Below, in pieces: positions 35,466 to 44,580 of a DNA stretch of 64,000 bases; within the stretch, counting starts at the first letter, position 1; each line of letters begins with the position of its first letter. Made by a program: the position numbers and the translations under genes. The stretch spans positions 2,294,001-2,358,000 of the forward strand of contig NZ_CP133019.1 of NCBI RefSeq assembly GCF_030866805.1, in the 5' to 3' direction. The notes below the pieces were generated by a model. That model did no database searches and was not told where the DNA came from. It worked only from the letters and a program-made list of their open reading frames with translations. The stretch is from Microbacterium terrisoli (lineage in GTDB: Bacteria > Actinomycetota > Actinomycetes > Actinomycetales > Microbacteriaceae).

Positions 35466-36580
35466 GGGGCGACTCCGTTCACAGTGAGGGCCCGGTCCTC
35501 CGCGAGGCCGAGCGCGATGTTCATGGACTGCACGGCGGCGCCGGCAGTCCCCTTGGCAAGATTGTCGACCGCGGTGACGATCGTGACCCGATCGACGTCC
35601 CGGTCGATGTGCAGGCCCATCAGGGCCGTGTTCGCCCCGATCACGTCGGCGGTGCGCGGGTAGACGCCCTCGGGCAGCACGTGCACGAACATCTCGCCGT
35701 CGTAGGCCTGCTGCCACGCGCTGCGGATCTCGGCGTCGGTGGCGCCGGCGGCGATGGGGGCCGACACCGTGGCGAGGATGCCGCGCGACATCGGGACGAT
35801 CACCGGAGTGAAGGACAGATGGATGCCGGAGCCCCCGCGTTTCGACTCGCGCAGACCTGCGCCGGGCGAGCCCGCAGTGCGAGTCGAAGCGTCGCTGAAC
35901 GCCCAGGAGAGGGCCTGCTTGATCTCGGGGATGTGCCGGTGCACGCCGCCGACCGCGTAGGGATTGGCCGAGCCGAGGATCTCGGAGCCCAGCAGGTGCG
36001 TCTTGGCGCTCTTGCCGGCACCGGAGGGCCCGACCGCCAGCACGGCGACGAGGTCGGAGCCGTCGATGACACCGGCGGCGATGCCGGGCGCGAGGCTCAG
36101 GCTGACGGTGGACGCGTTGCACCCGGGAGCCGCGATGCGGGTGGCCCCGACCAGGCGCTCGCGCTGCTTGCGACCGTCGGCCAACGGCCCGAGCGGCAAC
36201 TCGGGGACGCCGTACGCCCACGGTTCGTGGAACGGGCCGGAGTAGAACGCGTCCCAGTCCGCGGCCGATTCGAGGCGGTGGTCTGCGCCGGCGTCGATGA
36301 CCAGCGGCACATCGGTGAGCGCATCGGTGTACTGCCCCGATTGGCCGTGCGGCAGCGCGAGGAACACGATGTCGTGGCCCGCGAGAGTGGCGGGCGTGGT
36401 GTCTTGCAGCGTGAGATGCGACAGCGACCGCAGGTGCGGCTGGTGGGCGACCAGCGGCTGACCGGCGTTCGCGTGCGCGGTGACGGTGCGGATCTCGATG
36501 TCGGGGTGGGCCGCGAGAATTCGCAGAAGCTCTCCCCCTGCATAGCCGGAGGCGCCGGAGACGGCGACCGAATAGGTCAT
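35462..36580 (-). CDS. argC: N-acetyl-gamma-glutamyl-phosphate reductase
   Basis: A 372-residue NADPH-dependent reductase and the first gene of the operon. The Rossmann motif is [14 protein letters not shown], the active-site Cys lies in [11 protein letters not shown] and the His region in [14 protein letters not shown]. Between HIPEI and the strand [14 protein letters not shown] sits an insertion of about 20 residues ([19 protein letters not shown]) that most ArgC proteins lack and that is encoded by a palindromic DNA element. The enzyme should tolerate it as a surface loop. Confidence 0.94.
   Translation of the reverse strand: MTYSVAVSGASGYAGGELLRILAAHPDIEIRTVTAHANAGQPLVAHQPHLRSLSHLTLQDTTPATLAGHDIVFLALPHGQSGQYTDALTDVPLVIDAGADHRLESAADWDAFYSGPFHEPWAYGVPELPLGPLADGRKQRERLVGATRIAAPGCNASTVSLSLAPGIAAGVIDGSDLVAVLAVGPSGAGKSAKTHLLGSEILGSANPYAVGGVHRHIPEIKQALSWAFSDASTRTAGSPGAGLRESKRGGSGIHLSFTPVIVPMSRGILATVSAPIAAGATDAEIRSAWQQAYDGEMFVHVLPEGVYPRTADVIGANTALMGLHIDRDVDRVTIVTAVDNLAKGTAGAAVQSMNIALGLAEDRALTVNGVAP
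35841..35888. repeat. 48-bp palindromic element inside argC
   Basis: Perfect 10-bp inverted ends TTCGACTCGC (35841-35850) and GCGAGTCGAA (35879-35888) enclose a second, inner inverted repeat (CTGCG...CGCAG). Length is a multiple of three, so argC stays open. Confidence 0.8.
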
Positions 36581-36586
36581 TCTTCT

Positions 36587-36592
36587 ACCTTA
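36587..36592 (-). promoter_or_regulatory. Leaderless -10 of the arg operon
   Basis: TAAGGT on the minus strand, six bases (AGAAGA), then the argC ATG. AGAAGA could also serve as a weak SD. Upstream, GCATCC-N5-GGATGC (36650-36666) is a palindrome at about -70. The rest of 36593-36825 shows no gene. Confidence 0.5.
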
Positions 36593-36825
36593 GTTTCCGA
36601 GGTTCGCCGGACTCTGCCGGCACGGGCCGTATGACGGCGACGCCCTCGCGCATCCATGCGGGATGCGACGCGGGGTCGCCTAGAGTCGGCGGCCGCGGGA
36701 AACCGGACGCAGCCGGCGTCGGCTGTCGGCGGTGGCGCGCACGCAACCGAGGCTCACCGGGAGCTGCTCGAGGCTGATCGCGCGCATGGCCCGACGATAT
36801 CGGTCAGGATGCCGCATCCGCAAAT

Positions 36826-37803
36826 TCAGTCCCGTTCGCGCAGCAATGCGAGCTCGTCGTCGCGGCTGAGCCCCGCGCGACGCCGCCTGTCCAGCCCGCG
36901 CACGCGTTCATCGTCCAAGGTCCTGCGCAGAGTGTCTTCGAGCGGGCGGAAAGTGCCGCCCCGCTCGCGGTAGCGCAGGTTGCTGCGGCCCCAGAAGCCG
37001 ACGAGGTCGCGCGGCAGCCACAGCGGCAACGAGCGCGGGCCCGCCCAGTACTCGACCTCGTGCGCGCGCAGCCACGCGTCCGGGGCCGCGACCAGCGGTC
37101 CGGTGTGGCCGGCGACCCCGCGTGCCTGGGCGAGCAGCTCGTCCAGCGCGATCGGGTCGCCGATGGCGTTGACCGTGCCCGCCCACGCGGTGCGCCCCAC
37201 ACCCACCACGAACGCCGCGAGGTCGTCGACGTCGATCACCGACGCGCCGAGTCCGCGGGCTTCGGGGACGAGCACGGGCTGGTCGGCGGCCAGCGCGAAG
37301 CGCGACACCCAGTAGCCGAAGCGGTCGGACGTGTCGCCGGGACCGACGATCAGGCCCGGGCGGATGATCGCCGCCCGGTCGCCGAGCTGCGCACGCACCG
37401 CAGACTCGATCGTCGCCTTCGCACGCGGATAGTCCAGGTCGTCACCGGGCGAGCCCGAAGGCACCGTGGCCGCCGTCTCATCGGCCCCGGCGAGGTGGTC
37501 GTCGGCGTAGACCGAGACCGACGAGATGTCGGTCCAGTGCCGCGCGCGCTCGCCGAGCGTCGCGAGCGCTGAGGCCGCCCAGGCCGCCTCAGAAGTGACA
37601 TCCACGACCGCATCCCACTCCCGATCCGCGACCGCGGAGAGGGCACCCGGGGCGGTGCGGTCCCCGGCGACCAGGCGGGTCCCGTCGGGTGCGGGACGGA
37701 TGCCGCGGGCAAAGCACGTCACTGCGGCCCCGGCATCCCGCCACCGGCGCGCGATGCGACCGCTCAACCAGCCCGTACCGCCGAGGATGAGGACCTCGGT
37801 CAC
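36826..37803 (-). CDS. NAD-dependent epimerase/dehydratase family protein
   Basis: A 325-residue extended short-chain dehydrogenase-like protein. The NAD-binding motif EVLILGGTGWLSGRIAR opens it; DLDYPRAKATIESAV carries the YxxxK-like pair. The C-terminal part (PRSLPLWLPRDLVGF, then FRPLEDTLRRTL) resembles reductases of the isoflavone/RmlD group. Substrate unknown. GTG overlaps the stop of the dienelactone hydrolase (GTGA), so both are made together. Confidence 0.82.
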   Translation of the reverse strand: MTEVLILGGTGWLSGRIARRWRDAGAAVTCFARGIRPAPDGTRLVAGDRTAPGALSAVADREWDAVVDVTSEAAWAASALATLGERARHWTDISSVSVYADDHLAGADETAATVPSGSPGDDLDYPRAKATIESAVRAQLGDRAAIIRPGLIVGPGDTSDRFGYWVSRFALAADQPVLVPEARGLGASVIDVDDLAAFVVGVGRTAWAGTVNAIGDPIALDELLAQARGVAGHTGPLVAAPDAWLRAHEVEYWAGPRSLPLWLPRDLVGFWGRSNLRYRERGGTFRPLEDTLRRTLDDERVRGLDRRRRAGLSRDDELALLRERD

Positions 37804-38552
37804 CGTGTGGCGCCCAGAACCGATGCGAAGAACGCGGTGACCCGCTGCCAGGCATCCGCGGCCGCCTCGGCGTCGTAGCGCGTGCCCGTGTCGTTGAAGA
37901 AGGCGTGCGCCGCCTCGTCGTACACGATCGGGGTGAAGGCGACGCCGGCATCGGCCATCTGTGCGCGGACGGCGGGCAGCGCGTCCATCAGCGCCTTGTC
38001 CTGCCCGCCGTACAGTGCGAGCACCGGGGCGTGGATGCCGGCGATCCGGGCGGTGTCGGGCGCGGTGCCGTAGAACGGTGCGACAGCTCGGATGCGGTCG
38101 TCGGTGGCCGCGAGCAGGAAGGCGTACGTGCCGCCGAAGCAGAATCCGATGGTGCCGATGCGGCCGTCGACGCCCGCAACGGAGGCGACCCGGTCGACGG
38201 CTGCCTGCAGCGCCCCCACGGCCCATGCGGCGTATTCGGGCGCGTGCGCACCGGCGAGCGCCTCGCGCATGCGCGGCTGCGCCGCGGTGCGGGCCTGCTC
38301 GTCGCTCGAGTTCATGAGGGCGAACAGCTCGGCGCCCAACGAGGGCTCGATGCCGCCGTGGCTCAGGATGTCGGGGGCCAGGACGACGTAGCCTTCGCCG
38401 GCGAGCCGGTCTGCGACATCCGTGATGTGATCGGTCAACCCCCAGATCTCGTGGACGAGCACGAGGCCGCCGCGCGGCCGGGAGTCCGGATGGGCGAGGT
38501 AGGCGGCGAAGATCTCACCGTCGGGGGCGGTCAGCGTCACGGTTTCGGACAT
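37800..38552 (-). CDS. Dienelactone hydrolase family protein
   Basis: A 250-residue alpha/beta hydrolase. The nucleophile is Cys in IGFCFGGTYAFLL; Asp in LYGGQDKALM and His in EAAHAFFNDTGTRYD complete the triad. The opening LVHEIWGLTDHITDVADRL is typical. In aromatic degradation the family opens dienelactone rings, but here no catabolic genes are near and a general esterase role is as likely. Confidence 0.88.
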   Translation of the reverse strand: MSETVTLTAPDGEIFAAYLAHPDSRPRGGLVLVHEIWGLTDHITDVADRLAGEGYVVLAPDILSHGGIEPSLGAELFALMNSSDEQARTAAQPRMREALAGAHAPEYAAWAVGALQAAVDRVASVAGVDGRIGTIGFCFGGTYAFLLAATDDRIRAVAPFYGTAPDTARIAGIHAPVLALYGGQDKALMDALPAVRAQMADAGVAFTPIVYDEAAHAFFNDTGTRYDAEAAADAWQRVTAFFASVLGATR

Positions 38553-38564
38553 GACTTCACGGTA
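38553..38564 (-). promoter_or_regulatory. Leaderless -10 of the hydrolase-epimerase pair
   Basis: TACCGT (38564-38559, minus strand) and GAAGTC precede the ATG at 38552 directly. The gap to the ABC permease stop at 38577 is only 24 nt, so the -35 would lie inside that gene. Confidence 0.5.
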
Positions 38565-38576
38565 CGCCCACGAACC

Positions 38577-40160
38577 TCACCCGGTCGGGAACGCCTTGAT
38601 GCGCTGCAACAGATCGGGGCCGGTGCGATCCAGCAGACGCCCGCCGAGGATCGCCCCGGCGATCATCGCCCCGACCCCCACCGCGACCGCGACGATCAGG
38701 GCGATCCATCCCAGCGCCGCCCGGTCTGCGACCACGCCGATGGCGGCCAGGACCAGCGTCGGGGCCGCGATCACCATCACCGCGCCCATCACGACGAACA
38801 CGAGCAGGCCGTTGACGAACGTCTGTCCGGGAACCGTCTTGAACGGACTGTCGCCGGGGCGGGCGACGGGCACCACGATCAGCGCCGACGACACGGCCGA
38901 CACGCCGTACCCGGCGAGCACCAGTGCGAGCGCGGCCGCGAAGACCGCCGGCAGCGTGTGCCAGGTGTCTCCGACCGCGGCGGTGATCACTGCGACCGCC
39001 GCGATGGCGGGCACGCCGATGCACGCGGCCGCCAGCATCCGCCCCAACCTGTCCTCCCGGCCGCGCACGCCCGATGAGAGCACGCTGGCAAAGGCCGTGC
39101 CGTCGTAGGAGACATCGGTGTAGCCGACCAGCGAGAGCACGAAGCCGACGACCACCGTGGACGCGGCGAACGGGAATCCGTCGGTCCCGCCGGTGAACAC
39201 GAACAGGACCGGCAGCAGCGGAACGATGATGAGCTGCCGCAGATAACGGGGGTCGCGCGTCCAGGCCTTCAGCGAGCGCGCCCACGTGGCGCCGACCCCA
39301 CCGGTGGGCATCACGCCCAGCATCCCCAACGACCCGGCCTTCACTGCGCGGGCAGCGCGCCGTGGCGGCGAAGCGGTGGCTGCGGCCAGTGCCTGCGACC
39401 AGGCGAACCACAGCGCGGCCAGCGTCACGCAGCCGATGGCCAGTTTGATCAGTGCGGGTACCACGTCGCCGACGGCCAGATCGGCAGGTGCTGCCCAGAC
39501 GGCACCCAACGGCGTCCAGCCGAGCACGTCGGCTGCCTGCGTCACGCGATCCAGCGACGCTCCGGCGGCATCCAGCAGACCGACCACGGCCGTCAGGATC
39601 GGGCCGGTGAATATCAGCAGCACCAGTACCACGGTCCCCAGGATCTCGCGACCGCGGCGCCCTGTCCCGAATCCGGTCGACAGCGTCGCCACCAGTCTGC
39701 TGGCCACCACGCACGTGCCCACGCCGACGACGACGCCCACGACTGCCAGCACCGCCGCAGCCGGCCAGCGCACCCACAGTGCCACGGTGCCCAGGGCTGC
39801 GAGCGAGGTGGCGATGCCCGGGATGCCGGTCGCCCCGGTCGCCGACAGCGCGATCATGGTCTGGCGCTGCGTGAACGGGAACGGGGCGAGCTTGGCCGCA
39901 TCGACCGAGGTGTCGGTGCCTGCGACCAGGACCGGGGCGACCACCCATCCCAGGATCAGCGCCGCCCCGCCCAGGATCGCCGCCGTCCGCGCCTCGAGCG
40001 GTCCCTGCAGCACGGCCAGGGCGATCGACGCGCCGACCACCAGCGCCACCGCACCCAGTGCCCACAGCAGTCCGAACACGAAGCCCACCAACTGCCACGG
40101 GTTGCGGGCCAGCGTGGTGAACAGGATCCGATACCGCAGCCTCAGGACTGTCGCAACCAC
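38577..40160 (-). CDS. ABC transporter membrane subunit
   Basis: A 527-residue membrane protein with about 12 hydrophobic helices in two halves joined by a basic loop (SPPRRAARAVKAGSLG). It resembles ABC-2 type exporter permeases of actinobacteria. The GTG at 40160 (VATVLRLRYRILFTTL) is chosen because longer readings lie out of frame inside the ATPase gene; it overlaps that gene by 19 nt. Substrate unknown. Confidence 0.8.
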   Translation of the reverse strand: MVATVLRLRYRILFTTLARNPWQLVGFVFGLLWALGAVALVVGASIALAVLQGPLEARTAAILGGAALILGWVVAPVLVAGTDTSVDAAKLAPFPFTQRQTMIALSATGATGIPGIATSLAALGTVALWVRWPAAAVLAVVGVVVGVGTCVVASRLVATLSTGFGTGRRGREILGTVVLVLLIFTGPILTAVVGLLDAAGASLDRVTQAADVLGWTPLGAVWAAPADLAVGDVVPALIKLAIGCVTLAALWFAWSQALAAATASPPRRAARAVKAGSLGMLGVMPTGGVGATWARSLKAWTRDPRYLRQLIIVPLLPVLFVFTGGTDGFPFAASTVVVGFVLSLVGYTDVSYDGTAFASVLSSGVRGREDRLGRMLAAACIGVPAIAAVAVITAAVGDTWHTLPAVFAAALALVLAGYGVSAVSSALIVVPVARPGDSPFKTVPGQTFVNGLLVFVVMGAVMVIAAPTLVLAAIGVVADRAALGWIALIVAVAVGVGAMIAGAILGGRLLDRTGPDLLQRIKAFPTG

Positions 40161-40909
40161 GCCGGTCCCCGCCCATCGTGCCTGCCGCCCACCAGCGAGA
40201 GGAAGCGGTCCTGCAGACTCGCGCCGGCACGGACCTCGTCGACAGTGCCCGCGGCCAGCACCCGGCCGGCGGCCAGGATCGCGACGTGGTCGCACATGCG
40301 CTGGACGAGGTCCATCGAATGGCTCGACACGACGACCGACCCGCCCGATGCGGTGTAGCCGCGCAGCACGTCTTCGATGTTGGCCGCCGACACCGGGTCG
40401 ACGGATTCGAACGGCTCGTCCAGCACGAGCAGACGCGGCGCGTGCACGAGGGCGCAAGCGAGGGCGACCTTCTTGGTCATGCCCGCCGAGTAGTCGGCGA
40501 CCACCGTGCCCGCCGCCTCGCGCAGATCCATCATCTCCAGCAGATCGGCGACCCGTTCGGCGATCTCAGGTCGCGCGATGCCGAACATCATCGCGGTGTA
40601 GGTGATGAGCTGTTCGCCGGTCAGCCTGTCGAACAGACGCACCCCGTCGGCAAGGTTGCCGATGATGCGCTTGGCATCGGCCGGCGCCTGCCAGAGGTCG
40701 ATGCCGTGCACGCTGACCTCGCCCGCGTCAGGCCGCAGAAGGCCAGTGGCCATCGACAGGGTCGTCGTCTTGCCGGCGCCGTTCGGGCCCACCAGACCGA
40801 AGAACGAGCCGGTCGGCACCTCGAGGTCGATGCCGGCGACGGCGATCTTCTCGCCGAATCGCTTGGTGAGATTGCGGACCCGCAGCGCGGGTTCGATCGA
40901 AGACGTCAT
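40142..40909 (-). CDS. ABC transporter ATP-binding protein
   Basis: A 255-residue ATPase of the CcmA/DrrA exporter type. Walker A GPNGAGKTTTLS, signature YSAGMTKKVALACAL, Walker B LLVLDEPFESVDP and the switch His in VVSSHSMDLVQ are all intact. It pairs with the permease downstream, forming a two-gene exporter; drug, lipid or peptide export cannot be told apart. Confidence 0.9.
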   Translation of the reverse strand: MTSSIEPALRVRNLTKRFGEKIAVAGIDLEVPTGSFFGLVGPNGAGKTTTLSMATGLLRPDAGEVSVHGIDLWQAPADAKRIIGNLADGVRLFDRLTGEQLITYTAMMFGIARPEIAERVADLLEMMDLREAAGTVVADYSAGMTKKVALACALVHAPRLLVLDEPFESVDPVSAANIEDVLRGYTASGGSVVVSSHSMDLVQRMCDHVAILAAGRVLAAGTVDEVRAGASLQDRFLSLVGGRHDGRGPAWLRQS

Positions 40910-40922
40910 CGCGACGAGCGTA
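40910..40922 (-). promoter_or_regulatory. Leaderless -10 of the ABC exporter pair
   Basis: TACGCT (40922-40917, minus strand), seven bases, ATG at 40909. Lies in the 18-nt gap after pheT. Confidence 0.5.
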
Positions 40923-40927
40923 TCGCG

Positions 40928-43480
40928 TCAGTCGCGCAGCTTCGCTGCGAAGCGTTCGGCCGCCAGCTGCACTCCCTGCAGCTTGGCGTCGGTTGCCTCG
41001 GCGGCGGTCAGTGTGCGATCGCCGGCGCGGAACAGCAGCGCGAACGTCAGGCTCTTCGTCCCGTCGGGCACCCCCGGCCCGCGATAGTCGTCGACCAGGC
41101 GCAGCGACTCCAGCAGTGCCCCGCAGCCGTCCACCAGCGCGCGGCGCACATCGGCTGCGGCGACCTCGGCGTCCACGACCAGCGACACATCCTGCGTGGC
41201 GGGCGTCTGCGTCGACAGCGAGGCTGCCACCACGCGCTCGCCCGCCGCCGACAGCAGCGCATCCAAGTCGAGCTCGGCGACGTACACGCGGCCGTGCAGA
41301 TCGGCATCTTCGGTCACCTGCGGCAGCAGCTCGCCGAGATAGCCGACGGCGGCTCCTCCCACGGTGACGATGCCGGTGCGGCCCGGGTGGAGGGCAGGGT
41401 GCCCGGCGGCGCTCTCGGCCTGGACGACGTCGGCCGAGACGCCCGCGGCCGCCGCGATCACCCGCACGGCATCGATCACGTCGGCGATCGAGACGGGCAC
41501 AGCCGCGAGGCCGGGCTGCTTGGCGATCGCGTCGCCCGCCAGCAGCACGCCGACGTGCCGCGGCTGCGGCGGGAGCGCGGCATCCAGCGCGGCCAGGGTC
41601 TCATCGTCGGGGCGCTGTGCGAGCGGCGGCACGGTGGCCGTGCCGTACTCGACACCCGGCTCGGGCAGGAACACCGCACCGAGTTCGAACAGCGCGAGGT
41701 CGGTGAACCCGCGCGCGAGGTTGCGGTGCGCGACCTGCAGCAGGCCCGGCACGAGGGAACGGCGCAGGTACGGTGCCTGCCCGTCGAGCGGATTGGCGAG
41801 CTTGATGCCCGGCAGCGGTACGCCCGCGGCAGTCCCGCGCAGGTCACCGTAGGCGTCATTGTGCGCGGCGGTCGTGAACGGGAACGACGGGGTCTCGACC
41901 AGTCCCGCGGCCGCCAGGGCGTTGGCCACGCGACGACGGCCCTGCTGCTCGGCGGTCCACCCGCGGCCGGAGGGCGGCGTGGGCAGCACCGACGGCACGC
42001 GGTCCAGCCCGTGGATGCGCGCGACCTCTTCGGCCAGGGTCCACTTGTCGGTCAGGTCCGGTCGCCACGACGGCGGGGTGACCGCCCATTGCGGTCCACC
42101 GGCGCGCAGCCCCTCGACGTCGACCACGTCGCAGCCGATCATCTCCAGTGCACCGGTGATCTCCTCGGCGGTGTAGTCCACGCCGATCAGACCCGGGACG
42201 AACGTCTTGGGCAGGAAGATCCCTTCCTGCTGGTAGGCGGTGAACAGCGCCCCGCCGACCTCCGAATCCAGCGTGCCTCCGGCAAGCTCGACCATCAGAT
42301 CGGCCACGCGCCGGGCGGCGACGAACGGAATGGCCGGGTCCACGCCCCGCTCGAAGCGGCGGGATGCCTCGCTGGGCAGCTTGTGCCGGCGCGCGCTGCG
42401 CGCGATGGTCACCGGGTCGAACGTCGCCGCCTCGATGAGCACGTTGCGGGTGGACGCGCTGATCTCGGTGGCTCCCCCGCCCATCACGCCGGCCAGGCCG
42501 ATCGGGCCGGAGTCGTCGGTGATCAGCAGGTCCTGCACATCCAGCGTGCGCACCTGGTCGTCCAGGGTGGTCAGCTTCTCGCCGGGCCGGGCACGGCGCA
42601 CAGTGATGCCGCCGGAGAGCTTGTCCAGGTCGTAGCCGTGGATCGGGTTGCCCAGTTCGAGCATCACGTAGTTGGTGATGTCCACCAGCACCGAGATGGA
42701 GCGGATGCCGGCCAGCACCAGACGCGCGATCATCCACGGCGGCGTCGGAGCAGACGGGTCGACGTCACGCACGACGCGCACCACGAATTCGCTGGCACCG
42801 ACGTTGCCGCGGATGGGAGCGTCGTCGGCCACAGCGACGGCGAAGCCACCCTCGGGCTGGCCCAGCTCATCCCAGAGGCGCTCCCCCGGGTCGCGGAAGG
42901 CCGCCCCGGTGGCGTGCGCGTACTCGCGGGCCACCCCGCGCATCGACAGCGCATAGCCGCGGTCGGGGGTCACATTGATCTCGACGGCGACGTCATCCAG
43001 CCCCAGCAGCGCTATCGCGTCGGCGCCCACCGGTGCGTCGATGCCGAGGTCGGCCAGCCGCAGGATGCCGTCATGCTCGTCGCCCAGGCCCAGTTCGCGC
43101 GCCGAGGCGATCATGCCGTCCGAGACATGACCGTAGGTCTTGCGCGCGGCGATCGGGAACGGGCCGGGCAGCACCGCGCCGGGCAGCGTGACCACGACCT
43201 TGTCACCGGCGGTGAAGTTGTGCGCACCGCAGACGATGCCGCGCACTCCCCCGTTCGCCTCGCCGACGTCGACCTGACACCAGTTGATGGTCTTGCCGTT
43301 GGTCTGCGGCTCGGGCGCGAACTCGAGCACCTGGCCGACCACGACGGGGCCGGAGATCTCGAAGCGGTGCACGTCCTCTTCTTCGAACCCGACCGCCACC
43401 AGGGACGCCAGCACGTCTTCGGGGGTGACATCCGGTGCCACCTCGACGTATTCACGCAGCCACGAGAGCGGGACGCGCAT
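40928..43480 (-). CDS. pheT: Phenylalanyl-tRNA synthetase beta subunit
   Basis: An 850-residue subunit of the alpha2beta2 synthetase. In order: MRVPLSWLREYVE start, EMAP/OB-type tRNA-binding domain (about 40-155), B3/B4 editing domain, B5 domain, catalytic-like module and a C-terminal anticodon-binding (FDX-ACB) domain ending TAAEATDAKLQGV. ATG at 43480 overlaps the pheS stop (TGATG); a GTG one codon upstream is less likely. Confidence 0.97.
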   Translation of the reverse strand: MRVPLSWLREYVEVAPDVTPEDVLASLVAVGFEEEDVHRFEISGPVVVGQVLEFAPEPQTNGKTINWCQVDVGEANGGVRGIVCGAHNFTAGDKVVVTLPGAVLPGPFPIAARKTYGHVSDGMIASARELGLGDEHDGILRLADLGIDAPVGADAIALLGLDDVAVEINVTPDRGYALSMRGVAREYAHATGAAFRDPGERLWDELGQPEGGFAVAVADDAPIRGNVGASEFVVRVVRDVDPSAPTPPWMIARLVLAGIRSISVLVDITNYVMLELGNPIHGYDLDKLSGGITVRRARPGEKLTTLDDQVRTLDVQDLLITDDSGPIGLAGVMGGGATEISASTRNVLIEAATFDPVTIARSARRHKLPSEASRRFERGVDPAIPFVAARRVADLMVELAGGTLDSEVGGALFTAYQQEGIFLPKTFVPGLIGVDYTAEEITGALEMIGCDVVDVEGLRAGGPQWAVTPPSWRPDLTDKWTLAEEVARIHGLDRVPSVLPTPPSGRGWTAEQQGRRRVANALAAAGLVETPSFPFTTAAHNDAYGDLRGTAAGVPLPGIKLANPLDGQAPYLRRSLVPGLLQVAHRNLARGFTDLALFELGAVFLPEPGVEYGTATVPPLAQRPDDETLAALDAALPPQPRHVGVLLAGDAIAKQPGLAAVPVSIADVIDAVRVIAAAAGVSADVVQAESAAGHPALHPGRTGIVTVGGAAVGYLGELLPQVTEDADLHGRVYVAELDLDALLSAAGERVVAASLSTQTPATQDVSLVVDAEVAAADVRRALVDGCGALLESLRLVDDYRGPGVPDGTKSLTFALLFRAGDRTLTAAEATDAKLQGVQLAAERFAAKLRD

Positions 43481-44523
43481 CACACCACCATCCCGAACTG
43501 CTCGCTGAACCGAATATCGCCCTCCGCCATGTCACGCATGTCCTGCACGTCGCTGCGGAACATGAGCGCGCGCTCGATGCCGATGCCGAACGCGAAGCCG
43601 CTGTAGACCTCGGGGTCGATGCCCGCCGCCCGCAGCACATTGGGGTTGACCATGCCGCAGCCGCCCCATTCGATCCAGCGTGCGCCGCCCTTGAAGGTGG
43701 GATGCCACAGGTCGAACTCTGCGGACGGCTCGGTGAACGGGAAGTAGTTCGTGCGCATGCGCGTCTTCGCCTCGGCGCCGAACAGCTGTCGGGCGATGTG
43801 GTCGAGGGTGCCCTTCAGATGCGCCATCGTGATGCCCTTGTCCACGACGAGCCCTTCGGCCTGCGTGAACACGGGCAGGTGCGTGGCGTCGTACTCGTCG
43901 GTACGGAACACGCGTCCGGGCGAAATGATGTACACCGGCAGCTCACGGGTGAGCATCGTGCGCATCTGCACGGGACTGGTCTGCGTGCGCATCACGAGGT
44001 GACGCTCGACCGGGTCGACATAGAAGGTGTCCTGCATCTGACGGGCCGGGTGGTCTTCGTCGAGGTTGAGGGCATCGAAGTTGTACCACTCGTGCTCGAG
44101 CTCGGGGCCTTCGGCGATTTCCCACCCCATGCCGACGAACAGGTCGCCGATCTGCTCCTGCAGAAGAGTGAGTGGATGCCGTGCGCCCACCCGCGACCGC
44201 TGCGCGATCGCGGTGATGTCCACGCGCTCGGCCTCCAGCCGCGCCGCCGTCTCGGCCTGCTCGAGCTGGGCCTCGCGAGCCGCCAGCGCCTGAGTGACCT
44301 GCCCGCGGCCCTGACCGATGAGCTTGCCGAACTGCGCCTTGTGCTCGGGTGCGACCTGGCGCATGCCGGCGTTCAGCCGCGCCAGCGGCGAGCCCTCGGC
44401 CATGTGCGCGCCGCGGGCCGCCTTCAGCTGCGCGGTGTCGGTGGCTGCGGCGATGGCAGCAAGCGCTGCGTGGACCGCGGCATCCACCGCCTCGGGTGAA
44501 ATCTCAGAAACCTCGTCGGACAC
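43480..44523 (-). CDS. pheS: Phenylalanyl-tRNA synthetase alpha subunit
   Basis: A 347-residue class II synthetase subunit. A coiled-coil N-terminus (AREAQLEQAETAARLEAE) precedes the catalytic core with RTQTSPVQMRTM (motif 2 region), FTEPSAEFDLWHP and the motif 3 GFAFGIGIERALMF. The start is GTG with a leaderless-type promoter. It forms an operon with pheT. Confidence 0.97.
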   Translation of the reverse strand: MSDEVSEISPEAVDAAVHAALAAIAAATDTAQLKAARGAHMAEGSPLARLNAGMRQVAPEHKAQFGKLIGQGRGQVTQALAAREAQLEQAETAARLEAERVDITAIAQRSRVGARHPLTLLQEQIGDLFVGMGWEIAEGPELEHEWYNFDALNLDEDHPARQMQDTFYVDPVERHLVMRTQTSPVQMRTMLTRELPVYIISPGRVFRTDEYDATHLPVFTQAEGLVVDKGITMAHLKGTLDHIARQLFGAEAKTRMRTNYFPFTEPSAEFDLWHPTFKGGARWIEWGGCGMVNPNVLRAAGIDPEVYSGFAFGIGIERALMFRSDVQDMRDMAEGDIRFSEQFGMVV

Positions 44524-44537
44524 GAGAATCGAGTCTA
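44524..44537 (-). promoter_or_regulatory. Leaderless -10 of pheST
   Basis: TAGACT (44537-44532, minus strand), eight bases, GTG at 44523. No room for a leader peptide or T-box. Confidence 0.5.
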
Positions 44538-44580
44538 CCGGCGGCCGGCGGCACTCCCCGACGACAGGATATCCGGAGCG

